A DNA stretch of 64,000 nucleotides. Origin: Chrysoperla carnea. Lineage: Eukaryota; Arthropoda; Insecta; Neuroptera; Chrysopidae. Positions within the stretch are counted from its first letter, which is position 1. Each line of letters starts with the position of its first letter. The position numbers were made by a program, and so were the translations under genes. This document shows positions 24,801 through 35,693 of the stretch, in pieces. The stretch is from positions 55,964,181 through 56,028,180 of the forward strand of contig NC_058340.1 of assembly GCF_905475395.1 (NCBI RefSeq), written 5' to 3'. The notes beneath the pieces were generated by a model, which was not told the DNA's origin, did no database searches, and worked only from the letters and a program-made list of their open reading frames with translations.

Positions 24801-26853
24801 ATGAAGACTTTTGAGAGGGAGTTAATAAACCAGATTTATCAATTTAGCAACTTCCGTCTAAGAGGTAGCGTGTAAATATGATTTTTGAATCAAAATTTTT
24901 TAGGTATTAATTAAACACATTTTAGTTGCTTAAAATCCACTTTATTTAAGATTTTGTCAATCAAAATATTTTGTTTATGTACATTTCGACTTGTTAGTCA
25001 TCTTCAGAACAATCAATTGATTTTTTGATATTTGACCTGAGAGGGTTGGTCGCTAACTCCTCCCTCAATTGTCAGAGGCGGTCCATAAATTTTCAAAAAC
25101 AAACAGGTATAGGTCCGTTTCTATTATTAATGCAAATTCGAAAAAAATTTCATAAATAGTGTACATAACATCTTTTCGTACTATATTTGTCATAATTCTG
25201 ACTTTTGAGTTCCTAAAATCAATCATAAGTCTGTTTTAGATTTTTGATTAGGTCGATTAGGATGACAATTTTGACAAAATGAAGACGAAATATAAAACAT
25301 GATTTTGTATTCCGTGTAATTTGTATAACTTTTTCTTGACAAATACCAAATAATTGTTGGCTTTTTTATGAAGCCGTATAATTTGATTAAAAAAATCAAG
25401 TTATAACAATCTCTCTAAATTTCCTACTTTCATGTCATATATTATCTATCGTATTTCTTATCGCGGTGGCGCATTTTCATCAGTGCAGGATTAACCCATG
25501 TCAGGGCCCCTATGCGCCGTGTCTATTTTTAGTCTTCGTCAATTAACTTGACGCCCTTCTCGTACAAACTTGTCGTTTTCTCGCTTGATCTTTTTCTGAG
25601 GACCCTAGGAAGTTGTCTAATCCGCCTAATCGTTAACACGTCACTGATTTCCATAATGAGTCGTAAAGTGAATGATTTAGAAAAATTATTGTCAATTTTA
25701 TTGGACAATGATATTGACTTAAAAGAAATAAAATAGCTTTAATAATCATATTTAGCTTTTTTCATAATTATTCAATCAATATATTAAACAATATCGATAT
25801 TGATGCAATATTTTCTACCACGTCAGAGGAACTTAAGCTTAATAGCTTATACAATCTATTTAATCACTTTTTATAATCAAATTATCTACGTGAGACTCAC
25901 ACTAAACTAGTTTCACGTTAAGATCTTTCGGCATAGATGCACTTTTGTGGGAATAGATGCAATATCGTGTATTTAGCACGAGTCTCACGTTAGGATAATT
26001 GGAGTAGATTATTAGCGTGAACAGAATATTAACTAAGTTTTTTAAGCTTTTCTCAGATTTTTTGAGGATCAGCGAATGAACTTAATCACAGGGTTAACCA
26101 ATGAGCCAAAAAGACCGCAGACCTATGCTAACTCGAACCCATTATAGGCATGGCCAACCCGTGTATGAGTAAATGAACACAAAGCGTGGGTAAAAATTAT
26201 CAATTTTATTAATTAAACACGATAGTGTCCGTATGAAGTTTTCGTAAAAAGTAGTTTATTATATTTCGAGTATTATGTATGGGGGTAAATCGCATTTGGT
26301 ATTATTTAGCCATTATTATTGTGTTAAAAACGCAATAACATAAGAAAAGACCTTTAGCGAAGTATTTTTTTACTAAATTTTATCTTAAGATCTTATTTTA
26401 TCTACAAAACAGACTTTAGTCTTCTTATTAAAAATTATTTTTTTGTAGAGTTTGAGGAATTTTATTCAAAAAAAATTCAACCTACCATCTTCTACAACAT
26501 AATTCAAGTCAGTATAATTCATATTATTATACACTTTCACCTCAAAACCCAAAGTTTTCAATTGTTCATTCAAATTTTCGCAATCTACAGCAGTGCCAGC
26601 TCGTTGTTTTAAGCCACCTACACCAAATTCTTCATGGTTAAAAATTAAAGCAATTCCACGTTTTGGATGATTCATATTATAATATGCAGAAGTCGCATCC
26701 ACAGACATTTTGGCGATCACATAGGGAGCAACACTCCTGCAATAAAAAAATTTTTGTTTAGCATTTACAATTATTGCACAAATCTAATAAAAAGACTTAC
26801 GAGGATGGATTTCCCCAAGCATCTCCAACATCTTCAAGATTTTCATTCACCAT
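21846..26853 (-). CDS. Caspase-like cysteine protease, complete five-exon gene with canonical p10 pocket
   Basis: Caspase (peptidase C14) of effector type. Exons on the minus strand: 26801-26853 (MVNENLEDVGDAWGNPS), 26486-26736, 24544-24719, 23475-23601 and 21846-22084 (53, 251, 176, 127, 239 bases; 281 codons plus TAA). The p20 part has AYYNMNHPKRGIALIFNHEE and an S1-pocket RAGT; catalytic His is about residue 120 (LSHGELG) and Cys about 162 (QACQG). TEVD|G in the linker is a likely p20/p10 processing site. The p10 part begins [20 protein letters not shown], the standard caspase-3/7-like pocket, unlike the two genes downstream. It is the outermost (most 5') gene of the array, and its introns hold a foldback and two Tourist-like MITEs. 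It is the best candidate for the ancestral function. Confidence 0.94.
22982..23133. mobile_element. Tourist-like MITE, diverged copy
   Basis: Left GGCGCTTTTACACTAAATGG and right CTGTTTAGTGGAAAACCGC are inverted repeats related to those at 23183-23376. The inner right half (AAACACAAACACAACATAAA) is shared with that copy in direct orientation. Confidence 0.6.
23183..23376. mobile_element. Tourist/Harbinger-like MITE with TAA target duplication
   Basis: Starts TGCCGGTTTTCCACCAAACG and ends CGTTTAGTGAAAAACCGGCA, a terminal inverted repeat of about 20 bases. It is flanked on both sides by TAA (23180-23182, 23377-23379), the PIF/Harbinger target. Lies in caspase intron 4. Non-coding. Confidence 0.8.
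24098..24239. repeat. Foldback palindrome in caspase intron 3
   Basis: Arms of about 66 bases (24098-24163 and 24175-24239) around an 11-base loop. Outer ends are TTATCTTTCTTCTGATAC and its complement; inner ends are CTATATTGACTTAC and GTAAGTCAATATAG. Confidence 0.85.
25481..25645. mobile_element. hAT-like MITE, 165 bp
   Basis: Ends CAGTGCAGGATTAAC and GTTAACACGTCACTG are inverted repeats of hAT type. Flanks ATTTTCAT and ATTTCCAT are an 8-bp target duplication with one difference. Lies in caspase intron 2. Confidence 0.8.
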
Positions 26854-29646
26854 TTTTTCTTCTAATCACTTTGTTCTAAACAACGTTTTTTAACAGTCCT
26901 TTGTTTGGAACGCGTAAACAACTTTTTTTTAATTCACTTAAAACTTTTTAATCAAGTGTTTTTAATACAAAAATTTAAATGATACCTGACTATCAAAGTC
27001 TATTAAACACTAAAAATTAATAATTTGTATTTTAGTGTTTGAAAAAAAAGTTAATTTCAAGGATAAACAAAGGTACTTAACCTTATCTAATCATCTAGCA
27101 CATTTGAAATACACGCAATAACAAGTTAAAATAAACAAAGCTAAAGTGTGCAAGAAATCATAAATAAAATGAACAAAGTTATTTGTAAATAAAAGGTTCC
27201 GTAGTGAAGTATGCGATTGTATATTTTAATAAACGATATAAAAGTATGAAAAACTTAACTCAGGTAATCCGCCAAAATATGTATTTTTTCTTATGGAAAT
27301 TTAAGTGATGATTATACTCATTACCATAAAAATTTCAGTAAGATGCAAAAGTCCTTCAAAACCACCCTTAACCATAAAAGCTAAATATTTCACCTCTACT
27401 ACGATTCCCAGGGTAGGGAAATGGGAAAAACTCTTTTTCAGAAAATTTTATCTTTTTAATGCATAAGTATATAAAGATGGTCAATTTAAACAACTTTTAT
27501 TCGAATTTTGTTTGACAATTGTTTTTAAAGTTTTTGGTTTTCAGATATTTTGCTTTTTATGTCTATGAGGTGGTTTTTGGGAAATTTTTTATGCTTACCA
27601 TCGTATTCAGTGCGTGATATTCTATCAGCACACATATTTTCTAAGAGTTTTTTTGAATTATAATAATAATCAATTATTGGAGGATAATTTTTATTTAGAT
27701 TTTCGAGGCATTTATTTTATTCAAGTCATTGGAATATTATTAATAGTCTGCATTGGACGAATAAATATTTTATTACATGAGTCATGCGAAATTTTCGCAA
27801 TCCTAAGCTGCACCACCAAGTACGCTGATTGTATAGACAACTTTTTACATCGAAACGTTTTTTGAAATACAGGAAATTTTTTTACACAAATATGCTAAAG
27901 GTAGCATAATAAAAAAATAGAAACATTTCTCATTTCTGTCTCATTTAACTTTTTAAATATTGTTTTTCTGAAACATATTCGACTTTTATTTTATTTTCAA
28001 CCCAAGAAGTGAAAATTATTTTCTAAATGACACCACATTCTTTAAAATTGATGAAATATTATGCTGACAAAAAAACACCTTTGAGAAATAATATATACAG
28101 AATAATAATAAACATTTTCAACTTTACAAAAATGAATAAATAAAACAATGGACAAGGATAATCTATGGCAATATTCTGACCAGAGAATATATCGGTAAAA
28201 TTTTGACAAACATCACCAGTATCATAGATAAAATAATAGTGTACTATTACAATATCTTTGACCAGTATGATAACGTTATTTTTGATTAAATATAGGTCTG
28301 TTCCAATACGGTTCCTACATACAAGCCGTTTTGTCGTTCTTATGTATTTAAAAGCGGCCTTAAAAAGATGCCATATCCATCTTTGATAAGTGTCTATCTT
28401 ATTCATTTCACTTTGAGGTACTAAAATTAGTTCTTTTACTCTGGTTATTATATGTACTACGGTATCCTAAAAATAATTACTTAACGAATATTCTATAATA
28501 CTGCCGCCATCTACAAACTAAATCAATAACTAACTATTTTAATTGATTTTTATGTAATCTTTTGTTATTTTTATTTATGTTGTTGCTGATGCTCGTAGAA
28601 ACAAATATCTATCATGCCTATAAATAGAAAACAATTTCTCATCACTTAAAAAAGGAATACACACCATTTTCTATGCCATAATAGTCCATGTGTTAATCAT
28701 AATTTTATAATTTAATACAACAGGTTCGTAAGTATAACAGCAGTTATATAAAGTTGAAAATAAAATAGTTACTTAAGACTATTGTAAGATGAATCGAATT
28801 AATTATGGCCAGATCAGTGGATATGAGACATAGACATAGATTAATATAACCTAACGGAGTCATGAGATGAGTCATAGGAATATACAAAAACGAAATGTAA
28901 CCCACGTATACTAATGCAAGTGATTACAAGAAATGAAAGGTTTTAAAAAGTTTAACACCAAGATAAGGCCATTTCTTATTATGTTCTTAGACCCGTAAAA
29001 TCGATCTTTATGCATAAAACTGCCTGAGCTGTTGCGTCTGAAACCATCAACAACCTTTTATCTCAAGTAAAACTTTTAAAAATCCACAACCACACTGTTT
29101 GATTTCCTAATTTGAAAAATTTTCTCCTTCCAAATCCAGAGAACAGAGCGTGAGAGTTTTGAAGGATTGCAGAAAGGGTTAACCCGTATCTATTCTATGG
29201 TATGTATTACCGGTTAAAATAAGCTATCGTTCTCATAGGCCGATTTAAAATCATCAGTAAAATTTCAACTACGCTTAACTTTGTTATGAGGGGCTGGTTA
29301 ATTTCGGATTCACTTCTATAATCTCCCAATGTTCAATAAATTAAATGTCGCTTTGTTTTTTGGTGTTTCGTATCTTTTCCCAGTCGTTTTTTCTCTTTGT
29401 TGCCTTTTATCCTCTTCATCTCAAAGACTGTACTACTGACATCTAACAACTTCCACTTCTACTTCTACCAATACTGCAAAAAATTATAGACAGATGTCTC
29501 TAGCATGTAAAAATTATCGACTGAGTAATGTACTTCATTTGACAGCATTGAGCTTCTTATCTAAACATATTTACTTTTTAAAAAAGTAAATACTTTAATG
29601 TACATATTTATAATTATATAAATTATAATAAATAAATACTTTTAAA
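26854..29646. other. Spacer between the divergent caspase and Dbr1 genes
   Basis: The two genes start back-to-back across about 2.8 kb, so promoters of both should lie here. No TATA or initiator motif stands out. Two open frames (27614-27865 plus; 28059-28466 minus) code Ile/Phe-rich, membrane-like peptides that I cannot place. Confidence 0.5.
28059..28466 (-). other. Unidentified open reading frame, possible exon
   Basis: A minus-strand frame of 136 codons runs from a TTTTTAG acceptor-like site (28467-28468) to a stop at 28059; the first ATG is at 28406. The peptide includes KIDTYQRWIWHLFKAAFKYI and DTGDVCQNFTDIFSGQNIAI, then a hydrophobic C-terminal stretch. Its length and mixed composition exceed what the AT-rich background usually gives. 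No family recognised. It may be a decayed or real exon of a membrane protein. Confidence 0.25.
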
Positions 29647-32600
29647 ATGAAAGTAGCCATAGAAGGATGTGCTCATGGTGAGCTAGAAAAAATATATGAT
29701 TCAATTCAATTTCTTGAAAATAAAGAAAATACAAAAATTGATTTGTTAATATGCTGTGGTGACTTTCAATCAACTAGAAATATTGCCGATTTACGATGTA
29801 TGGCATGTCCAATTAAGTATCAGAGTATTTGTACATTCTATAAGTAAGTGATCGTTTTTATTTTTATTTATGGAAAAGGATTTAAATCATTAGCTATAGG
29901 TTTTCCTAAAAAACGTAGATCCGTAATTTTTCCAAAATGTCCATTATCGTATATTCTTTCTCTACACTCAGAGAGATTTTCTAGAAAACGTGAGCCTTAA
30001 AGCTCTAAATCTATTCTTGGATATTAAAAATGGTAATTATTACTAATTAAAAACTTGTATAAATCTTCTAGATACTACAGTGGTGAAAAAATTGCTCCTA
30101 TTTTAACAATATTCATTGGTGGTAATCATGAAGCATCAAATTATTTACAAGAACTACCGTATGGTGGATGGGTAGCACCAAATATCTATTATTTGGGCTA
30201 CGCAGGTGTGATAAATGTTGGTGGTATTCGAATTGGTGGCATTTCTGGTATTTATAAAGGACACGACTTTTTACGTGGTCATTTTGAGCATTCACCGTAT
30301 ACAGAAGAGACAAAACGAAGTGTGTATCATATACGTAATTTAGAAGTGTATCGTTTAAAACAATTATCTGGTAAAATTGATGTATTTCTATCACATGATT
30401 GGCCTCGAGGTGTTTATCATTACGGAAATGTTGATGAATTATTAAAATTTAAACCATATTTTAGGTGAATCATTATTTTTTTTTTTTTTTTAATACACAG
30501 GTCTGCAATTTTTTTGTCAGTTGCATGACATATTTTTACTAAATTATTTGTTTTAAAATGCGCTGATTTCAGAAGTGATGGCCATTTTTTTCTATCACGT
30601 AAGGTTTTTTTGCAAATTCAAACACAAAAAATTGGTAAAAGCACTCGTTTATTAAAAACTATACGGTAGCCTGCAGGCATAGTGGCATCCCATCTTCCTT
30701 GGTACCGTCTCTCGATATCGCGGACATTCTGGTGAAACCGCTTCCCCTGTTCTTCAATGTAAGCTCCCGAGTTTTCATATGGAAGTGTAAAAACTGGACC
30801 TTCAGGCTTATCTTGCAGCCTTGAGCTTTGTATGCTGCTAGTTGAACAATGATTTTGTAGTCAGGATCCTTAGTATTTCCCAAAAACTTTCGCACCACAT
30901 CCTTGAACGATACCCAAGCTTCTTTTTCCTTCTCAATCATACTTTCCACAAAGAGGGTGACAGTTAAAAGCCTTCTTATGTCGGGGCCAGTGAAAACTAC
31001 CTCTTTCAATTTTGCTTCTGACAGCTTCGGGAATTTTGTACATAGATATTTAAAACAGTCTCCATCCTTTTGCAGTGATTTTACAAATTGTTTCACCAAC
31101 CCCAATTTAATATGGAGAGGTGGCAACAAAACTTTTTTTGGTGGCACCAAAGTAGTATTGATAACATTTTTATCTCCAGGTTTCAATGTTTCTCGGGTGG
31201 TCAATCACTTTTAGTCCAGTGCTGTTCTCTGGCTTTACTATCCCATAAGCATAAGAAGCATGAGTATTTAGTAAAGCCTACCTGTTGACCCAAAAGCATC
31301 GTGAGTATTTTGAAGTCCCCACAAATCATCCATTGATGGTCCTGATATTTGATTATTTCCAGGATAATGACCAAATTATTATAGTAAGGATTCTTCCATA
31401 TGCACAGAATAACCCATTTGAAGTGAAGCTAATTTATTTTCATTGTGCAATAATAATACTTTAAGACTAGTTTAATATAATATTACTATAAAATACTATA
31501 TAATAACACTTTAAGACTAGTTTATGTTGTTACTAATATCTATAAAAACCTATGTGATAGAATGTTTTGAATATTTTTCCTGTTTTTGGGAGGTCAAAAT
31601 CTATAAGAAAATGTAAAAAAATCCTATGCAGTTTTTTAGTCGCAGACCTGTGTAATTTATGTTTTCAATTTTTGAAAAAAGGGATTTTATAAATCTGAAT
31701 AGTTAGTCTGTCTGTATGTGTATCAGTTTTGCTGAAAATTAAATGACTGAACTAAATGTACTTGTAGAATTAAAAGAGTTTAAAAATGTAATTTCAGGGA
31801 CGATATATTTGAGAATAAACTTGGAAGCAAACCGTGCGAAGATTTATTACATCATTTACAACCAAGTTATTGGTTTGCAGCACATTTACATTGTAAATTT
31901 GCTGCGTTAGTACCGCATCAAATTGATAAAACCGACGATGAGGGAAATACAATACGAAAAAATACAAAATTTTTAGCACTTGACAAATGTTTACCAAAAC
32001 GTAAATTTTTACAAATTGTTGATATACCATGTGAACAAGATGCAACGAAAAAATATGATTTATCATATGATTTAGAATGGTTAACTATTTTACAATTAAC
32101 GAATCATTTATTAAATATTAAATCGCAATATCAATATATGCCGGATGCAAATACTTCTTCAAAAGAACGGTAAGTGGAGTATTTATATATATATCTTTAA
32201 ATACCTTTAGAAATAAAATAACTATGAATTTTAAAAATAGGTTAGGCTAGGTTAGAGTGGCTGTCCTGGGGTGGGACACACTTAGACCATAGGGTCCGTT
32301 GTGATACCGTAAATGGGTTGGCCCATCCCCGGCTACTACTCCATGAACCATTTGGAGCTGTTTAAAAACAGCAGGAGGGCTTTGACGTCGACTGACTTTA
32401 GGTCGGAGAGGTCGTCAAAGAGAGGCTGGCTCAAGTAAGTCAATCTCCTCATGACAAGAGCTGGACAGTGACAGAGAAGATAATACATTGCCTCTTCCTC
32501 GTCCCCACTGTAACAACTCCTGCAGTAGTCGTGATGTAATGTCATCAAAATTAAGTTCGTGTCCAATAACTACAATTATTTAAGGATAAAAATTTAAATG

Positions 32601-33268
32601 CATACAAAAATTTTAATTTCCCGATATCGATTAAAAAGTTAAAAAAAAATTTTTAATTTTTAAGGTCAAATTTTACACCAACCAACGAAGAAAAACAAAC
32701 GATATTAGAAAAATTTAGTAAAAATTTAATAATTCCATTAAATTTTCAACAAACTGCTGAACCATATAATCCGAATTCATCAACAGATTCAAATCATAGG
32801 ATACAAATGCCAAATGCACAAACAAATAAACAAACTGAAGAATTTTGTGCAAAATTGGGGATTGATGATCCATTACATTTAGTTTTATTAAATAATAGTA
32901 ATAATGATAATAATTTAACAGATAATTCTTCATTACCAAATTATTTAACACCTGAACGTAAAACGAATCAATCCTATAACGATAACGAAAGTTCGTTAAT
33001 ATTTACCCCCTCATCAGTTGAACGAAATTCAATCAAAAGACTTAGTTTACCGGCGCCAAAAGATGATTCTGTATCAATTGATAAAAATGATGAGAGTGAA
33101 TCAAAAAATTCTAATGAAATATCTAGTATCGATCAAGAAATCGATAATAGTAAGGGTAATAGTTTTAATCAAAAATCAAATGATTGCAATCCAAGTGATT
33201 TAAATCCGTCACCACAGCCAACGAAAAAATTTAAACGGAGAAATGCAAGTCTTTATGAAAATTCATGA
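29647..33268 (+). CDS. Dbr1: RNA lariat debranching enzyme
   Basis: Metallophosphoesterase that cuts the 2'-5' bond of excised intron lariats in the nucleus. Exons: 29647-29843, 30072-30464, 31798-32169 and 32665-33268 (197, 393, 372, 604 bases; 521 codons plus TGA), all GT-AG, all introns phase 2. Active-site residues fall where the family has them: Cys8 and His10 in [12 protein letters not shown], Asp39 in CCGDFQ, Asn84-His85 in GNHE, His174 in SHDWPRG and His226/His228 in [10 protein letters not shown]. Cys in place of the usual first Asp is the Dbr1 signature. The exon 3 part matches the Dbr1 C-terminal domain. From about residue 320 the tail is Asn/Ser-rich and low-complexity, ending in a basic KKFKRR that could be a nuclear localisation signal. 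Introns 2 and 3 carry mobile-element fragments but the coding frame is intact. Confidence 0.97.
30659..31370 (-). pseudogene. Broken fragment of a repeated arthropod gene family in Dbr1 intron 2
   Basis: Antisense to Dbr1. It codes [29 protein letters not shown] and [11 protein letters not shown], and upstream [13 protein letters not shown] and CFLCLWDS. This is a multi-copy family seen in many arthropod and cnidarian genomes, function unknown, with transposon-like spread. The copy is incomplete at both ends and looks broken. Its GC content is well above the intron around it, consistent with insertion. Confidence 0.75.
32236..32570 (-). mobile_element. LINE 3' end in Dbr1 intron 3
   Basis: The minus strand codes the C-terminus of a non-LTR retrotransposon ORF2 of the RNase H-bearing type: [24 protein letters not shown] and [18 protein letters not shown], ending at a stop near 32336. 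A GC-rich 3' UTR and a tail of CTAACCTAGCCTAACCTA follow. It is 5'-truncated, as usual for LINE insertions. Intron splice sites of Dbr1 are unaffected. Confidence 0.85.
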
Positions 33269-35243
33269 AAAATAATTTAGGTTTTATCTTGAATAAGTAG
33301 TCGTCAATAATTATTTTTTCTAAATAGTTTTGTATTTTATTTGTCGAATTGTGTTTGTAAATAATTAATTTTATCAACAAAGTATAAATGACTTTACTCG
33401 AGAATTCAATTTGATTTCATTCTATTCGATAGACATATTCCGCAAAATCTTCCATATTGAAAGATGTGCATTTCATCTCTTTATTTAGAATGGTATTCGA
33501 TAAGACAAGCAGTCGGCCGATTGTCTTAGAATATTATCGAGTGAATCTAAGCGTATAAAATAAATGAGGTTGGGTGGCTGGGCTACCTGACTATTTTTAC
33601 ATCAGTTCTTATTATATCATTCATAATTTTACGAATTGCTCATTCATAACTTCGCTAATCTCTTGCGTGTTTAGTTAAAACGTAAAAAAAGTTATTTTAC
33701 TTACCATAATTTACAAAAATCTGAATTAGAAGAAGAATATAAATATATATTCAATAGTTGGAAAATATGAATTGGAATTCACCTCCTCTGTTCGTTATCG
33801 AATTTTTATCTATTCGTCACATTTATTACTTTAACCGTATCTTATCTATTATTTCTCTAGCCTGTTTTTCTGTCGGTCCGCGAGATCTTCCTTATTCCCC
33901 ATGATTTACACCTAATTTTAAAGATTATCGTACCAGCTAATGACAAAAAATAGACTTACGGTCTAAAAATTAAACCGCTTCTTTTAAATTTGAGATTTAA
34001 AATCATCTAAGAAATTTATAAAGAAAGGAATGCTACACAAAACGATTTGGTGCGCATTGTGGAATTCCGAACGGGTCGAATAGTTATTGTATAGAATGAA
34101 ATTCAAATATAAATTTATAATTTTTTATTTTAAGTTTCGACGTAATTACGAAAGTTAATTTTTTTCGAATTTTTATAAACAATTTGTATTTTTATTTTAA
34201 ATTAGGACTATTACACTGAGAAAACATATTAAAAAATTTCTTAAACAAAATTCTTATTAGAAAGTCTGGCACACAGAGTATTTCATCAGTAATTTTTATG
34301 GAGACGTAAATACACTACGCTACATATCATACTATAAGCAGTGTATTTGCGCCTTCACAAGAATTTCTTGAGAGAATTGAACGCTATGGATCAGTCTTTC
34401 TTAAAATAATTTCGTTTAAAAATTAATATAAGGTCCTCAACCTTAAACTTTATTCAAAGAAAACACGCTCTACACGCGCGTGCTATGTTGGAGATAGTCC
34501 AGCGAGGCGCTTACAAGTTCGGTCTCTACTATTCACACATGGGTAGATCGTGTTTTGATTGAGTGAGGCCTTAAATACGTATATACATAAATATATATAC
34601 ATATATTGTAAATTTAGATCTTTATATATTGTAATTTTTGGATCCAAAATTGTGAATAGATAACAAAGACTCATTAAATAAACGTTTATAGATAATCAAT
34701 ATGAAAGAAGTTATAACAGATCAAATTAAAATGAGGCAGACCGAGAGAGATAAAGAGCTATTCAGCAAAAACATATGCTGGTTATTTAATTTACATTTTG
34801 GCATAGTACATCTCCCACGAGTATGAGAGAGTACGTATGTATACATTAGGCAATGCGTACAAGAGAGGGGTGTTATAGGCATGTTTTTTTGCTATGCACA
34901 ACAGTAGAACCATCGTACAGATTCCCACCACCGCTCCCATCGTGTATTAGTACAGTTTTTGTAGTAAAAAATACTAAACATTGATTGTCTTATAGTGCAG
35001 TAAAAGATTTTGCTAAAACCGGGTATAATGTGTTTCTTAGGTGTTAAATATCATTCGTAAACCATGATTTAGTTGCGCAAATGTTTCTTTTTTGTTAATA
35101 AACAATAAATTAGTAATTAATTAATATAAGCCGTATAAAGTTGCCTTAATAAATAATAAATAGGCAACTTGTGTTACGTATATGTTATACATGCATAAGC
35201 TTAATATTTTTCATGGCTAACTGTCAAACAATCGAAAAACTCT

Positions 35244-35634
35244 TATTCGCTCCGAGCGTGAATTTCGTTTCCATGACAACGATACACTACTTTAATTATA
35301 GAATTAATGGATGCATATATAATTGTGTGGATTGCATTGAAAACTTACATTTAAAATTTAATATTCTTGTTTCACAAATTTAAATAAATAATTACGATAA
35401 TTAACATTTGAAAAATAATATTTGTACAATTTGATTTCTTATTTTCACAATTTTTAATGCATTAAGTTTAATTAATTAGTGTTTTTCAATCATTTTAATT
35501 TGACAGTTTCTATATCATTAACATGTAAATAATTGCAAATTAGTCATAACAGCCCACTTTATCTCCAAAATTTTTCACTTAAAGCGCTGGCATCGATTTT
35601 ATTATCCCCACCATGACTACGCACACAACGAATA
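35244..35634 (+). mobile_element. 391-bp TA-flanked element, copy 1
   Basis: Starts TATTCGCTCCGAGCGTG and ends CGCACACAACGAATA. It is base-for-base identical, as far as I can compare, to 47364-47754, with unrelated flanks on both sides. The TA at each end fits a TA target duplication around a TTCG...CGAA element. No coding capacity. Confidence 0.88.
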
Positions 35635-35644
35635 CATGTATAAC

Positions 35645-35693
35645 AATTAGTAAATAGCAACATATACGTAATATAAGTTGCTATTTACTAATT
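35645..35693. repeat. Perfect 17-bp hairpin
   Basis: AATTAGTAAATAGCAAC and its exact complement GTTGCTATTTACTAATT are separated by 15 bases, directly after the 391-bp element. Confidence 0.85.

Noticed and set aside
27614-27865. Plus-strand membrane-like frame, considered as a chemoreceptor fragment
   Set aside because: Hydrophobic but without a receptor motif I could point to; no neighbouring exons found.
30113-30394. Minus-strand frame of 93 codons
   Set aside because: Exact antisense shadow of Dbr1 exon 2.
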